Source: JAWSVE01 sp033852115 (GTDB taxonomy: Bacteria; Pseudomonadota; Gammaproteobacteria; Pseudomonadales; Cellvibrionaceae). Taken from it: a stretch of 64,000 bases of DNA. This document shows positions 54,914 through 64,000 of the stretch, piece after piece (the stretch's first letter is position 1; every line of letters starts with the position of its first letter). The notes beneath the pieces are model-generated. The model was not told where the DNA came from. It did no database searches and worked only from the letters and a program-made list of their open reading frames with translations. The stretch spans positions 1 through 64,000 of the forward strand of contig JAWSVE010000010.1 of NCBI GenBank assembly GCA_033852115.1, written 5' to 3'. The position numbers and the translations under genes are program-made.

Positions 54914-55068
54914 AAACTAGATTCACTTTAATCTTTAACTGCTTGATTTTTTTGATTTTTATTGGGATATCAACAAGCGCTTCCATTGCTCGTATTGGTG
55001 CGAGATATCGCTTCACGATAAGCGGAATAGGCTGCCCCCTAAAGGGCTGAGATTTTACACTTTTGTAA

Positions 55069-55096
55069 CACCTTTAGCACGGCTAAAGGTGCTTTT
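55069..55096 (-). terminator. Possible terminator of the ccm operon
   Basis: CACCTTTAGC (55069-55078) pairs perfectly with GCTAAAGGTG (55082-55091) around a three-base loop, four bases past the ccmI stop. The U run is poor. A second small palindrome (TTACA with TGTAA, 55056-55069) adjoins it. The call is uncertain. Confidence 0.45.
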
Positions 55097-55099
55097 AAG

Positions 55100-56398
55100 C
55101 TAAGGAATTTGTTGGTTAATAATCAGCTCAACTTTCTGGTTAGGAGCTGTTTTGACGGGGCCTACGGTGGCTTGCCAATCACCCGATTGTGCCTGGGCGC
55201 TGCCTTGTAGCGACACTCTGGCGACGACCTCCAACTCTTCAAACTGCTTGATTGTCATCTGTGGAGCCATCGCCATCGCTTCGGTTAGCTCGACTTCAGT
55301 AGGAAGGTCTTTCACTTGTAAACGCGCCATCGCAAGAGGCATTTTCGCTCCCCGCCAGGCCCTTGCATAGACAAAAACGGTGGTATTTGGATCAAGGCTA
55401 CCTAAAGCGTCGCCTGCAAAAGACACCTTAACAGCCACGCTAGGGGCTGATGAGCCCTCCCCTTCACCAACAACAGCCTCATTAGAAGCGACCTCAACAC
55501 CGGTCTTTGCTAGCTCTGATTTCGCTCGAGCGATGGATTGCTGCCATGTCGCGTAACTGGGGTCATTAGGCGGAAGCATTTTGAGTACCGCCTGCCAGTA
55601 ACTAATTGCGTTCTGGAAATCGCCTGCCTGAAAGGCATCGAAGCCAGCTAGGCCGGGGATTTGGGTGTTAGTCGGATCTAACTCTATCGCTCTATCGAAC
55701 AGAATTTTTACTTCCCTAGAAAACTTTCTACCCGACCCCAAAAATACGACTTGCGCTAATTCGGTTAACACTTGGGGCGAATCCGGTTTTTCGTTCAATA
55801 TGGCTTGATAAGCTTCTATGGAACGCGATAGCTCACCAACTTCATAGGCGTTACGCGCCAATACAATCCAATTATTGAGGTTATCAGGGCGTGCATCAGC
55901 ACGTGCCGATAGCTTTTCATAAAGTTCAAACGCAAGTGGTGAAGGCTCAGTGCGTTGCGCTGTGGTTGATTGCTGGCTATCGAGCAGTGCTTTTTGCTGC
56001 AGAAGTTGATGGATTTCCCAATCCGGCGCAGCACCATAGTACCAATAGAGACCAGCGGCCAACAACGGGACGCATATAGCCATTACCACAATACCTACAT
56101 AAGGACGGCTTGGCGTGTAGCGTTTAGTGACGCTGCTGATATCGTTATCTTGTTCCAATTGTTTGGTTGCTTCATTGACCAACCGATCAGCCTGATCATT
56201 GTCAAGCTCTCCGGTTTTACGCTGCGCTTCAATGTCTTTAACGCGCTCTCGATATAGCGCCTCATTAAACGCAAGCTGCTCTGCGATCCCCTGCTCCGCA
56301 TCACTGTCTGCGTTTTTTTGACGAAAAATAAGCGGCCAAAGAATTACGATAAGCGCTACAGCTAACAGGGCTATAAACCAAAGACTATATTCGAACAT
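55100..56398 (-). CDS. ccmI: Cytochrome c biogenesis protein CcmI
   Basis: CcmI binds apocytochrome c and hands it to the heme ligation machinery. The 432 residues begin with two membrane helices (LWFIALLAVALIVILWPLIF and the second near residue 100) and carry periplasmic TPR repeats (SIEAYQAILNEKPDSPQVL in part) in the middle. The last gene of the ccm operon. Confidence 0.9.
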   Translation of the reverse strand: MFEYSLWFIALLAVALIVILWPLIFRQKNADSDAEQGIAEQLAFNEALYRERVKDIEAQRKTGELDNDQADRLVNEATKQLEQDNDISSVTKRYTPSRPYVGIVVMAICVPLLAAGLYWYYGAAPDWEIHQLLQQKALLDSQQSTTAQRTEPSPLAFELYEKLSARADARPDNLNNWIVLARNAYEVGELSRSIEAYQAILNEKPDSPQVLTELAQVVFLGSGRKFSREVKILFDRAIELDPTNTQIPGLAGFDAFQAGDFQNAISYWQAVLKMLPPNDPSYATWQQSIARAKSELAKTGVEVASNEAVVGEGEGSSAPSVAVKVSFAGDALGSLDPNTTVFVYARAWRGAKMPLAMARLQVKDLPTEVELTEAMAMAPQMTIKQFEELEVVARVSLQGSAQAQSGDWQATVGPVKTAPNQKVELIINQQIP

Positions 56399-56456
56399 TC
56401 AAACTTCCAGGTACATCGAGCCGTACGCATGGGCCCCAATGTAATTATTGATTTAA

Positions 56457-56870
56457 TTACTCTTCAGTGGATTGTGCTGACATCTTTCGAAAAAGGATCC
56501 ACCCAAACACACCAAGTCCAATCAAGATTAAAGCGAGCGGTCCTAGCCACAACAACAGCGTATTACTCTGGAATTGTGGCCGGTATAAAACAAAATCACC
56601 GTAACGCGTTACCATAAAATCCAGAATCTCATCGTCCGTTTTACCATCAATGATTAGGCGATGTAGTTCTCGCTTGAGATCTTGCGATATCTGGGAATCA
56701 GATCCTGCCAAATTTTGACTTTGACATTTGGGGCATCTTAATTCGTAAGTAAACCGATGAAAGCGTTCACGCTCCGCTTCATTGCTAAAATCGTAGACTT
56801 CCTTAGCCAGCCCGGATTGACTGCCAACAAACACAACAACAATTAGGACCGCCTGAAATATGGCTTTCAT
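56457..56870 (-). CDS. ccmH: Cytochrome c biogenesis protein CcmH
   Basis: A membrane-anchored thiol-disulfide protein that keeps apocytochrome heme-binding Cys reduced. The 137 residues have a signal segment, the conserved LRCPKCQSQNL with the active-site Cys pair, and a C-terminal membrane helix (LLLWLGPLALILIGLG). Corresponds to CcmH/CcmL (CycL); naming differs between species. Confidence 0.92.
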   Translation of the reverse strand: MKAIFQAVLIVVVFVGSQSGLAKEVYDFSNEAERERFHRFTYELRCPKCQSQNLAGSDSQISQDLKRELHRLIIDGKTDDEILDFMVTRYGDFVLYRPQFQSNTLLLWLGPLALILIGLGVFGWILFRKMSAQSTEE

Positions 56871-56884
56871 CTGAATTCAATTCC

Positions 56885-57409
56885 TTACGGATTAATCAGC
56901 GGGATAAAGTCACGTTGCCACACTTTTTCGGTGAGCACGCCAGCGAAACGGTGCAGGACCTGCCCTTCGCTATTAATTAAAAAAGTTTCAGGATAACCAT
57001 AGACGCCTAAATCCAAGCCAAGCCTTCCCTCCGGATCAAAAGCGCTAAATTTATAGGGGTCACCGCGTTCTTTAAGCCATTGCTGTGCAAGCTCTAATTC
57101 ATCCTTAGCGTTGACGCCGAATATCGGAAACCCATTATTCGCCAACTTAACCAGAAAAGGATGCTCTTGCCGACAAGGGCCACACCAAGTCGCCCAAATA
57201 TTAATGAGCGCAAAGCCGTGCCCCTTTAACTGCTCCTGATCAACGATACGAGTCGTATCCTGTACCGTAGACAATGAAAAGTTAGGCACTGGCCGGCCTA
57301 CCAGCGCAGACGGCATTTTATGTGGATCGATACCGAGCCCTAAAGTAAACAAAATCGCCAACAACACAAAAATGATAAGAGGTATAAACAGCTTTAATCG
57401 CTTCATCAC
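56885..57409 (-). CDS. ccmG: Thiol:disulfide interchange protein CcmG (DsbE)
   Basis: A periplasmic thioredoxin-like reductant for apocytochrome c. The 174 residues contain an N-terminal membrane anchor and the active site WATWCGPCRQEHP, plus the cis-Pro region in YGYPETFLI. Located between ccmF and ccmH, with gaps of 2 and 14 bases. Confidence 0.95.
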   Translation of the reverse strand: MMKRLKLFIPLIIFVLLAILFTLGLGIDPHKMPSALVGRPVPNFSLSTVQDTTRIVDQEQLKGHGFALINIWATWCGPCRQEHPFLVKLANNGFPIFGVNAKDELELAQQWLKERGDPYKFSAFDPEGRLGLDLGVYGYPETFLINSEGQVLHRFAGVLTEKVWQRDFIPLINP

Positions 57410-57411
57410 AG

Positions 57412-59406
57412 CTACCCGATTGCACCTTGAACAGTGTTTGTCGACGACGTTTTGACTGAACCTGCTACACGGGAACGATAACGTTTATCCCACAACGCCA
57501 TAAAACCACCACCAGCGATCAACAACATACTAATCCAAAGCACGCCAATAAAAGGTTTCACATAGACTGTGATAATCCACCCACCGGCTGATTTTGGCTC
57601 GGCCGCTTCACCCAAAGAGACATATAAATCACGCCATAAATTTCCTTCAATGGCCGCTTCGGTTGTGACCATTGCGCCTGACATGTAAAAGCGCTTTTGT
57701 GGATTCAAGGTAGCAACACGCTCTCCGTCGCGCACCACGTAGATGGTTCCTTCTTGAGCTGAGTAGTTATCTTTTACAAATTCACGCACACCATCGAACC
57801 CCCAGCTGTAACCGAATAACGGTTTTTCCTGACCTGGCAGTAAAATAATATTGCGTTCATCAGAGTAAATTGAGGTAAGCCCAGCTGAAAGTACCAGCAA
57901 ACCCACTCCAAGGTGAGCGACTAGCATCGAATAAAACGACAAAGGTTGCTGTTTAACTCCCGCGAAAAAGCTCGGAGCGTTCCGCGTTTGTTTCAAAAGC
58001 GCCGAAAAACTCACGGCAAAAATCCATACCGTCACTGCAACTGTCAAAGCACCACCGAGATGGTATTTCTCACCATAGAAAAATGGGAAAATTCCACCGA
58101 CAATTAGACTAATTAAGAGCGAAGGAGTGAGGTACTTTTTAAAAATACCGGGTGACGTTTGCTTCCATTGTGTCAACGCACTGATTGCCATCAACAACGT
58201 TAACGGGATGGTGAACAAAACCCAGAAAAAATTGAAGTACGGGGCTCCCACAGAAACCTTACCCCAATTCATGTAATCAGCCAGCATGGGATACAAAGTC
58301 CCTAATAGAACTGTTGCCATCACAACGGTTAACAACACATTATTCAACAACATAAAGGTTTCGCGCGAAGACGGTTTAAAGCGCGACAAGCTTGCCACTG
58401 TCGGCGCGCGAAGTGCGTACAACAAAAAGGAACCAGCGGCAATTATCACTATATAAGCCAACAAGTAGGCGCCGCGCTCTGGATCATTTGCGAACGCATG
58501 AACAGAATTCACGATGCCAGACCGGGTTATGAAAGTACCAAACAAGACCAAACAATACGTGGTAATCGCTAGCAGGATAGTCCAGGTTTTAAATAAACCA
58601 CGTTTTTCCGTCACGGCCAACGAGTGCACCAATGCGGTTGCCGTTAACCAGGGTATTAGCACATTGTTTTCCGTTGGGTCCCAACCCCACCAGAAGCCCC
58701 AACCTAATTCGTAATAGGCCCACCAACTCCCCATCCCCATGCCAAGGGTGAGAAACGCCCAACCAACATTGGTCCAAGGCCGCGACCAACGAGCCCAAGC
58801 GCTATCCAAATGGCCCGACAACAATGCGGTGATTGCAAAAGCAAACGGTACAACCAAGCCACTGTAGCCGATGTACAACAAAGGGGGATGAATGATGAAT
58901 CCAATGTCTTGTAATAGAGGGTTAAGGTCACGACCATCAGGCGGAGGTCCTGGCAAGAGTCGCAAAAAAGGATTCGATGAAAGTAATGTAAATAAAATTA
59001 TACCCGCCGTTGCCAACGCCATAACAGACAATACGCGTGTACGAATAACCAGCGGTAAACTTCGCGCAAATAGACTGACAGCAAACAGCCAAATACAAAG
59101 GCAGAAAATCCACAACAACAAGCTACCTTCATGGCCGCCCCAAGTCGCTGTCAATTTGTAATGTAAAGGTAGTATTTTGTTTGAGGTATTCGCAACGTAC
59201 TCTACCGTAAAGTCGTCTTGAACAAACGAATAGACGAGAGCAATAAATGATACGCTAACAAATACAATTAAACCTATCGATAGAGAATGCGCTGATCGCA
59301 TTAACATAACATTGTTTGTGTACGTACCGTAAAGAGGAAATACAGCAATCAGTAAACTAAAAATTAACGCCAGTATAAGCGCGAAGTGACCTAGCTCAGG
59401 AACCAT
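57412..59406 (-). CDS. ccmF: Heme lyase CcmF
   Basis: A large inner-membrane protein that joins heme to apocytochrome c. The 664 residues have many membrane helices, WGGHEGSLLLW near residue 90 and the WWD domain GWGFWWGWDPTENNVLIPW near residue 230. CcmE ends 11 bases inside its start, and ccmG begins two bases after its stop. Confidence 0.96.
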   Translation of the reverse strand: MVPELGHFALILALIFSLLIAVFPLYGTYTNNVMLMRSAHSLSIGLIVFVSVSFIALVYSFVQDDFTVEYVANTSNKILPLHYKLTATWGGHEGSLLLWIFCLCIWLFAVSLFARSLPLVIRTRVLSVMALATAGIILFTLLSSNPFLRLLPGPPPDGRDLNPLLQDIGFIIHPPLLYIGYSGLVVPFAFAITALLSGHLDSAWARWSRPWTNVGWAFLTLGMGMGSWWAYYELGWGFWWGWDPTENNVLIPWLTATALVHSLAVTEKRGLFKTWTILLAITTYCLVLFGTFITRSGIVNSVHAFANDPERGAYLLAYIVIIAAGSFLLYALRAPTVASLSRFKPSSRETFMLLNNVLLTVVMATVLLGTLYPMLADYMNWGKVSVGAPYFNFFWVLFTIPLTLLMAISALTQWKQTSPGIFKKYLTPSLLISLIVGGIFPFFYGEKYHLGGALTVAVTVWIFAVSFSALLKQTRNAPSFFAGVKQQPLSFYSMLVAHLGVGLLVLSAGLTSIYSDERNIILLPGQEKPLFGYSWGFDGVREFVKDNYSAQEGTIYVVRDGERVATLNPQKRFYMSGAMVTTEAAIEGNLWRDLYVSLGEAAEPKSAGGWIITVYVKPFIGVLWISMLLIAGGGFMALWDKRYRSRVAGSVKTSSTNTVQGAIG

Positions 59407-59866
59407 AGTCTAGGCCCTCACACGTTTTCGCATGATCAACCTGCCCTTTCATACTATCGGCAACTTCAGGCGGCATGTAGTTTTCGTCATGCTTTGCGAA
59501 TACTTTTGTCGCAACAAACTCACCGTCGCCATTCAATTTACCCGTCAACACAACTGATTCACCTTCTCCGAACAAATCGGGCAAAATTGCCTCAGTAGAA
59601 ACCTGCAGCTGGGCCGCACCGTCGGTCACGCGAAAAGACTTTTTCAAGCTGTTTTCATAACGGACGATAGTGCCTGGAATCACGCATCCTCCCGCTCGAA
59701 TTTGCTTATCTATAGGTGCTTCACCCGCTACAATTTTCGACGGGGGATAAAACAAATCGATATTTTCTCGCAGAGAATAGGCCAACAGCCCAACCGCGAT
59801 GGTCGAGAAAACAATAATAAAACATACAAAGACTAGACGTTGCTTGCGAACCGGGTGCATCGCCAT
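59396..59866 (-). CDS. ccmE: Heme chaperone CcmE
   Basis: A periplasmic heme chaperone anchored to the inner membrane. The 156 residues have one N-terminal helix (FVCFIIVFSTIAVGLLAYSL) and an OB-fold with the heme-binding motif KHDENYMPPEV, in which the His carries heme covalently. Confidence 0.95.
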   Translation of the reverse strand: MAMHPVRKQRLVFVCFIIVFSTIAVGLLAYSLRENIDLFYPPSKIVAGEAPIDKQIRAGGCVIPGTIVRYENSLKKSFRVTDGAAQLQVSTEAILPDLFGEGESVVLTGKLNGDGEFVATKVFAKHDENYMPPEVADSMKGQVDHAKTCEGLDYGS

Positions 59867-59910
59867 GAATACACTGACCTCTTAAACTACTTTATTGAAC
59901 GTTGTCGAAT

Positions 59911-60111
59911 TTACTGCTTGTTTCGCTGCGCTATCTGCTGCTCTTGAAGCTGAATTCTTTTTTGCTGCTTAACAAACTGCTTGAACTGCCAATTCGGTCG
60001 GAAGCCGAAATACAGCATGCCAATCAATACAATTGCGTAACTAATCCAGACATACATGCCATGCCCTTCCATACTGAGCAACGCACTGAACGAATCGAAT
60101 TGAAATTTCAT
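59911..60111 (-). CDS. ccmD: Heme exporter protein CcmD
   Basis: A 66-residue single-helix protein (YVWISYAIVLIGMLYFGF) with a Lys/Gln-rich cytosolic tail. CcmD helps release heme-loaded CcmE from CcmABC. Its position between ccmC and ccmE supports the call. Confidence 0.88.
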   Translation of the reverse strand: MKFQFDSFSALLSMEGHGMYVWISYAIVLIGMLYFGFRPNWQFKQFVKQQKRIQLQEQQIAQRNKQ

Positions 60112-60121
60112 GAGCTACCTA

Positions 60122-60868
60122 TTATTTGTTTTCCGCGGCAATTATTTGTTTCACCCAATCAGTCCGATATTCTCGCCGGAGGATCTCGATACGAATAGCT
60201 TTAATGAGTGCCCAGGCAAAAAAACAGTAAAACCCGACCATCATGACAAACAATGGGTACAACATAGAGCCATGCATAGTTGATTCTTCGGTCAACTTTA
60301 TCGTTGCAGGTTGGTGCAACGTATTCCACCAGTCCACCGACCATTTGATAATCGGAATATTGACCATTCCCACAAGTGCCAACAAAGCACTAAATCGATC
60401 GGCCATTTGCTGGTTCTGATAGGCATTTTGTAGCGCCACAACACCCATATAGAGAAAAAACAAAATCAGGGTCGATGTGGTTCGACCGTCCCACACCCAA
60501 TAAGTGCCCCAGGTCGGTTTGCCCCATAAGCCCCCGGTCACAAGGGCTAAGAATGTGAATGCAGCTCCCATTGGCGCGATGCAGCGCATTGACATATCAG
60601 CTAGCTTCATTCGCCAGATAAGGCCAATTGCACCACTGATGGCCATGGCATAGTAGCCACCCATCGCCATCATTGACGTAGGCACGTGAAGGTAAAAAAT
60701 CCTAAAGCTGTGGCCCTGCAAATAGTCTTTGGGCACAAATGCCATGACCCAGAAGATAGTCCCAGCGATAATCAAAAAAGCCAACCAACCTAACCAACGC
60801 ACCCAAGCCTCGGTTTTTTGATAGAACCAACGAGGAGAACCTAATCGATGAAACCACTGCCAACCCAT
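60122..60868 (-). CDS. ccmC: Heme exporter protein CcmC
   Basis: A 248-residue membrane protein that attaches heme to CcmE. It carries six helices and the WWD motif GKPTWGTYWVWDGRTTS. The start lies seven bases past the ccmB stop. Confidence 0.95.
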   Translation of the reverse strand: MGWQWFHRLGSPRWFYQKTEAWVRWLGWLAFLIIAGTIFWVMAFVPKDYLQGHSFRIFYLHVPTSMMAMGGYYAMAISGAIGLIWRMKLADMSMRCIAPMGAAFTFLALVTGGLWGKPTWGTYWVWDGRTTSTLILFFLYMGVVALQNAYQNQQMADRFSALLALVGMVNIPIIKWSVDWWNTLHQPATIKLTEESTMHGSMLYPLFVMMVGFYCFFAWALIKAIRIEILRREYRTDWVKQIIAAENK

Positions 60869-60874
60869 TAATCA

Positions 60875-61582
60875 CTACCCATTTAAACTGATTCTCAATG
60901 CACTTGCCGTCACCATCGGGGCAAATGCGATAGAAAACGCCAAAAAGGCGCCCATGATAGACATCAAACTCATAAAGGGAAAGCCATCTATAGCGTAAGT
61001 AACCGCTCCGGTGCCAAGCACTAAAATTGGGATATAGAGTGGCATAATGATCAGCGAGATTAGAATCCCCCCCTTGCGTAAGGTGACTGTTAAGGCAGCG
61101 CCAATTGCACCAATGAGGCTTAAACAGGCGGTGCCAAGTAAGAGCGAGAGAAACAACGGCATATACCCCTCTGCGGGCAGCGAAAGCCACATACCCAAAA
61201 GTGGTGACAGTAGCGCCAGCGGCAATCCGGTAATCAACCAATGCAGCAACACTTTGGCGAGCACCATGAGGTACAACGGGTGTGGAGTGAGTGAGAGTTG
61301 TTCAAGCGTTCCGTCTTCATAATCTGCTCGAAAAAGACCATCAACCGATAGCAAGGTGGCCAACAACGCCATTACCCAAATGACACCAGGCGCAATAAGG
61401 GATAGCAGGCTGGATTCTGGGGATACACCCAAGGGAATCATGGCGACCGCAATGAGGAAAAACGTTAATGGGTTAAGCAATTCACCTCGGTTTCGGAAGG
61501 CGATTAACGCATCACGTTTAAATTGAGCACTCAACGCTGGCAGTAAACCCGGTGAAGCCATGGGTGAGCTGTTTTCATTCAT
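60875..61582 (-). CDS. ccmB: Heme exporter protein CcmB
   Basis: A 235-residue membrane subunit of the CcmAB ABC complex. Features: LTFFLIAVAMIPLGVSPE, GVIWVMALLATLLSVDGLF and LTPHPLYLMVLAKVLLHW, with about six helices. The start overlaps the ccmA stop by eight bases. Confidence 0.95.
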   Translation of the reverse strand: MNENSSPMASPGLLPALSAQFKRDALIAFRNRGELLNPLTFFLIAVAMIPLGVSPESSLLSLIAPGVIWVMALLATLLSVDGLFRADYEDGTLEQLSLTPHPLYLMVLAKVLLHWLITGLPLALLSPLLGMWLSLPAEGYMPLFLSLLLGTACLSLIGAIGAALTVTLRKGGILISLIIMPLYIPILVLGTGAVTYAIDGFPFMSLMSIMGAFLAFSIAFAPMVTASALRISLNG

Positions 61583-62228
61583 CGCTCACACTCCAAAAAT
61601 CTTGCAAGTTTAGATATTTAACGTCTTTTATATCTAGCTCCTGATGGGAGGTCAGGATAACAATGCCGCCGCCGCTGGTGTGTTCAGTAATACGGGCTTG
61701 AAGCATGGCAACGCCGCCTACATCAATCGCGGTAAAAGGTTCATCCAAAACCCAAAGCGGCGCTGGCGTAAGAAACAAGCGCGCGAGATTAACTCGACGC
61801 TGCTGCCCTGCTGACATACTCTGACAGGGCACATCTTCGTATCCGGCGAGGCCAACCTCGGCTAATGCTTCTGGAATACTAAGTTGCGGTACACCGGCAT
61901 GAAAACGAGCGTACCAATTGAGGTTTTCTTCGGCAGTTAAAGCCTTTTTGATGCCCGGTAAGTGGCCTATGTACAATAACTGACTACGAAATGCTTGGAG
62001 GCTTTCCCGGAGGTCGCGGCCGCACCACTGAATTCGCCCTAAGTAGTCCGACGATAAACCCGTGAGAATTCTAAGAAGTGTTGTTTTCCCTGCACCATTT
62101 GGACCACGAATCTGTAATACCTGGCCAGCTTCGATCTCCATAGACAACTTGGAGAAAAGAAGCCTGTCGGATCGTTCGCACGAAAGGTTCTCAATTAAAA
62201 TTGAGGGCTTAACTACCAAATCGGACAA
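61575..62228 (-). CDS. ccmA: ABC ATPase CcmA
   Basis: The ATPase of CcmABCD, which frees holo-CcmE. The 217 residues contain Walker A GPNGAGKTTLLRIL, signature MSAGQQRRVNLARLF and Walker B LWVLDEPFTAID. A TTG start at 62228 begins the nine-gene ccm operon; GGAG is present about 14 bases upstream. Confidence 0.94.
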   Translation of the reverse strand: MSDLVVKPSILIENLSCERSDRLLFSKLSMEIEAGQVLQIRGPNGAGKTTLLRILTGLSSDYLGRIQWCGRDLRESLQAFRSQLLYIGHLPGIKKALTAEENLNWYARFHAGVPQLSIPEALAEVGLAGYEDVPCQSMSAGQQRRVNLARLFLTPAPLWVLDEPFTAIDVGGVAMLQARITEHTSGGGIVILTSHQELDIKDVKYLNLQDFWSVSDE

Positions 62229-62293
62229 AATTCAACCCACTCCAAACAGGATATCGGCACTGCCTCCGTCGGAGGTCCGCGCCAGTGTCTATA

Positions 62294-62323
62294 CTCAAGC
62301 TATCTATCAAAGATGGGCGATTA
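62294..62323 (+). promoter_or_regulatory. Weak candidate FliA (sigma-28) promoter
   Basis: TCAAG (62294-62298) and GGCGATTA (62316-62323, six of eight matches to GCCGATAA) lie about 80 bases before the FliK-like start. The spacing is a base or so longer than usual for Pseudomonas. Offered only because the gene downstream looks flagellar. Confidence 0.2.
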
Positions 62324-62399
62324 TACCTGCTATGACCCCATTTGGTCAGTGTTAGCGACGCACAATGACTCTCAGCTTTAAAAATGGAGGGAGTACGCG

Positions 62400-64000
62400 G
62401 TGATTATCGACCCACGCAGCCTAATTCCCCTCCGTAGCAAAGGGACTTCTGCCCCAGACCGTTCAGCTACACAGCTCAATAATTCCACAAAACTTACCAC
62501 TGCCTCAGCTGCAACTGCTGCAACTGCTGCAACTGGTGCAACTGTTACAACTAAAGCATCACCAGCGCCAAACACGCCGCTTCTAACGGCGATCAATTTC
62601 CTGCAGCAACAGCGGCAATCACTAGTTTCCGCTAGCCACATAAAAAGCCAAGCAGCCATGGCGACCTCGGTTAACGTTGTCATAAGCGAGAGTCAGCAAG
62701 TCTCACCGGAACAAGCAACGAGGTGGTTGAGCCAGTATAAAAACCTACCCACTGACGTGAAACAATTGCTCGCGCAACCACGCGCTTTTTTATTGACGCT
62801 CAAATCGGGTGAAAAGGTCATCACTAATACGTCGCTGACTCCAGGCGATGCGACACTGACACTGTCATCAAGCACGGAGAAACACAGCTTAGCTCGCGTT
62901 TTGTTAACGCACTATACTCAATCAAAAATCAGCACTGACCCAGCGCAGGGTAATACAATATCGAACAGAACTAACGCTCAATCTGCAGAGAATAGTATTG
63001 TCGCCACAAACGCGTTGCGGACACTCCTACCAAACGTAAGAAGCGATACAATACCTAAAGCATTCAATATTGCTGACAAACTCCTGCAACTACCGCAGCC
63101 GTTACAAAATAAATATCTCAGCGGCAATGAGCAACTTTTAACGAAGCATTTTCTATCACTAGCAAAAGCACCTAGTGAGCTAAGCAACCCGTTGTCAGTG
63201 AAGCAAAGCATTCGTGATTCAGGTTTATTTCTTGAAAACAGGGCGCAATTGTCGTCAGCTAACGGCGGTAGTAGCTTAAAACTGTCTTCTGCGCCTCAGA
63301 CACCACAGCCCACTGTATCCAATTTATTACAGTCTATTCTCGACAAGATTCTCCCGCGCACGATGCTGGCAGATAAATTTGGCGACCACTTTACGCCAAA
63401 CAAAGCAACAACCAACAGCTCACCTAGAACCAATACTGCGCAAGGCAATTTACAGCCGAATGTAAACGACCACGTTCAACAACCGATGGAAAAAATCACC
63501 TCCAAAGACCTAAAGGCTGCACTATTAGTGCTAGCCAGTGAATTAATCACCCCAAACGCAAATACAAGCAACGCAACTCTTCCAAATAAAGCCTCGCAAG
63601 AGGCCTCAGTAGAAAAATTACTGAAGCAAATTCTGTTCTCGAAAAAAAAGAACACTAGCGTAACAGCAGCGAGCATCAGTAGCACAACTGAAAAATTAAG
63701 AAACCAACTTCAACAACACGTTTCTTCGGCTATTTCAAAAATACTGTTAAACCAACTACAAACGCTTACTGGGCGATCCTCTGTAGGGAATGAAATAACC
63801 GCGTCATCTCCAATTAATCTGCAACTTGAAATCCCTATTCGCTATCAAGAACAGTTCTTCACTCTTCAACTTTTTATCGAAGACGAATGGATAGAGACAG
63901 ATGAAAAGGAAAACAACGAAACAGAAAAGAAGAGACTATGGAGCGTCATGTTGTGCTTTGATTTGCCTAATGAGCAATCTTTTTACGCGCAAATTCGATG
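62400..64000 (+). CDS. FliK-like flagellar hook-length control protein (incomplete at window edge)
   Basis: An open frame of 533 codons from a GTG at 62400 (GGAGG nine bases upstream) to the window end with no stop. The long N-terminal part is Ser, Thr, Asn and Gln rich and of low complexity, as in FliK-type rulers. Near the edge INLQLEIPIRYQEQFFTLQL and LWSVMLCFDL resemble the start of the FliK C-terminal domain. FliK measures the flagellar hook and switches export specificity. It diverges from the ccm operon; a FliK-like gene beside ccm is also seen in some pseudomonads. A 9-base tandem repeat lies at 62511-62546. Confidence 0.65.
   Translation, partial: MIIDPRSLIPLRSKGTSAPDRSATQLNNSTKLTTASAATAATAATGATVTTKASPAPNTPLLTAINFLQQQRQSLVSASHIKSQAAMATSVNVVISESQQVSPEQATRWLSQYKNLPTDVKQLLAQPRAFLLTLKSGEKVITNTSLTPGDATLTLSSSTEKHSLARVLLTHYTQSKISTDPAQGNTISNRTNAQSAENSIVATNALRTLLPNVRSDTIPKAFNIADKLLQLPQPLQNKYLSGNEQLLTKHFLSLAKAPSELSNPLSVKQSIRDSGLFLENRAQLSSANGGSSLKLSSAPQTPQPTVSNLLQSILDKILPRTMLADKFGDHFTPNKATTNSSPRTNTAQGNLQPNVNDHVQQPMEKITSKDLKAALLVLASELITPNANTSNATLPNKASQEASVEKLLKQILFSKKKNTSVTAASISSTTEKLRNQLQQHVSSAISKILLNQLQTLTGRSSVGNEITASSPINLQLEIPIRYQEQFFTLQLFIEDEWIETDEKENNETEKKRLWSVMLCFDLPNEQSFYAQIR
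62511..62546 (+). repeat. 9-base tandem repeat in the FliK-like gene
   Basis: Four copies of a 9-base unit, GCAACTGCT twice, then GCAACTGGT and GCAACTGTT, encode Ala-Thr-X repeats near codon 38. Because the unit is a multiple of three, changes in copy number would alter the protein's length without a frameshift. Confidence 0.85.

Noticed and set aside
62378..62683. Val/Ala-rich minus-strand frame
   Set aside because: It is the shadow of the repeat-containing start of the FliK-like gene.
1..64000. CRISPR arrays, transposons, prophage or defence islands
   Set aside because: No regularly spaced repeats and no transposase, integrase, phage or Cas-like proteins were seen.

Overview
The window reads as ordinary chromosomal DNA from a free-living, probably marine, gammaproteobacterium related to the Pseudomonadales/Cellvibrionales. 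This is inferred from gene content: the smc-zipA-ligA order, a complete ccmABCDEFGHI operon next to a FliK-like gene, AcnB, MiaE, a cysI-DUF934 pair of the Pseudomonas type, ETF plus ETF-ubiquinone oxidoreductase, and several small families common in these orders (DUF2288, DUF2970, DUF3012, DUF3047). I see no CRISPR array, transposase, integrase or prophage. No clearly new multi-gene system stands out. The unusual items are scattered: single genes, leader structures and palindromes.

Region by region. 1-320: an assembly gap inside a large inverted repeat built on the 3' end of tRNA-Arg. 585-8331: a MASE1/CHASE sensor kinase, the Prc protease, exonuclease III, and a membrane hybrid-kinase-like protein whose kinase motifs have decayed while its receiver domain is intact. 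8533-11883: an Ala/Glu-rich lipoprotein, a FapA/DUF342 protein with a multiplied N-terminal module, and RraA. 12001-15752: etfBA diverging from the ETF-QO gene across a 432-base region with a predicted three-way-junction structure in the etfB leader. 15974-20151: small genes (a zinc ribbon, DUF2970, a 39-residue membrane protein), a MarR regulator, then sulfite reductase with DUF934. 20322-25459: a Kef-like antiporter, NUDIX, dienelactone hydrolase, DUF3047, CBS, DUF2288, a thioesterase and an unknown protein.

25831-32484: a DUF3012 lipoprotein, hemB, cysS and glnS on the minus strand, ppiB and lpxH on the plus strand, then an EAL protein. 33415-38462: a TonB-dependent receptor, a 2OG-Fe(II) oxygenase resembling the EF-Tu prolyl hydroxylase family, MiaE, and a PcaF-type thiolase. 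38681-43146: a cupin, a DUF1289 protein, acnB with a clear promoter and structured leader, and a small unknown protein. 43217-48250: a patatin-fadD pair and several small or poorly known genes. 48243-54913: ligA, zipA and smc. 55100-62228: the cytochrome c maturation operon. 62400 to the end: a FliK-like gene cut off by the window edge.

How the genes fit together: fadD, patatin, the thiolase, ETF and ETF-QO point to fatty-acid or aromatic acyl-CoA catabolism feeding the quinone pool. hemB and the ccm operon supply cytochromes. prc, lpxH, the SLT protein and zipA serve the envelope and division. MiaE and the 2OG oxygenase are both oxygen- and iron-dependent hydroxylases that may modify the translation apparatus.
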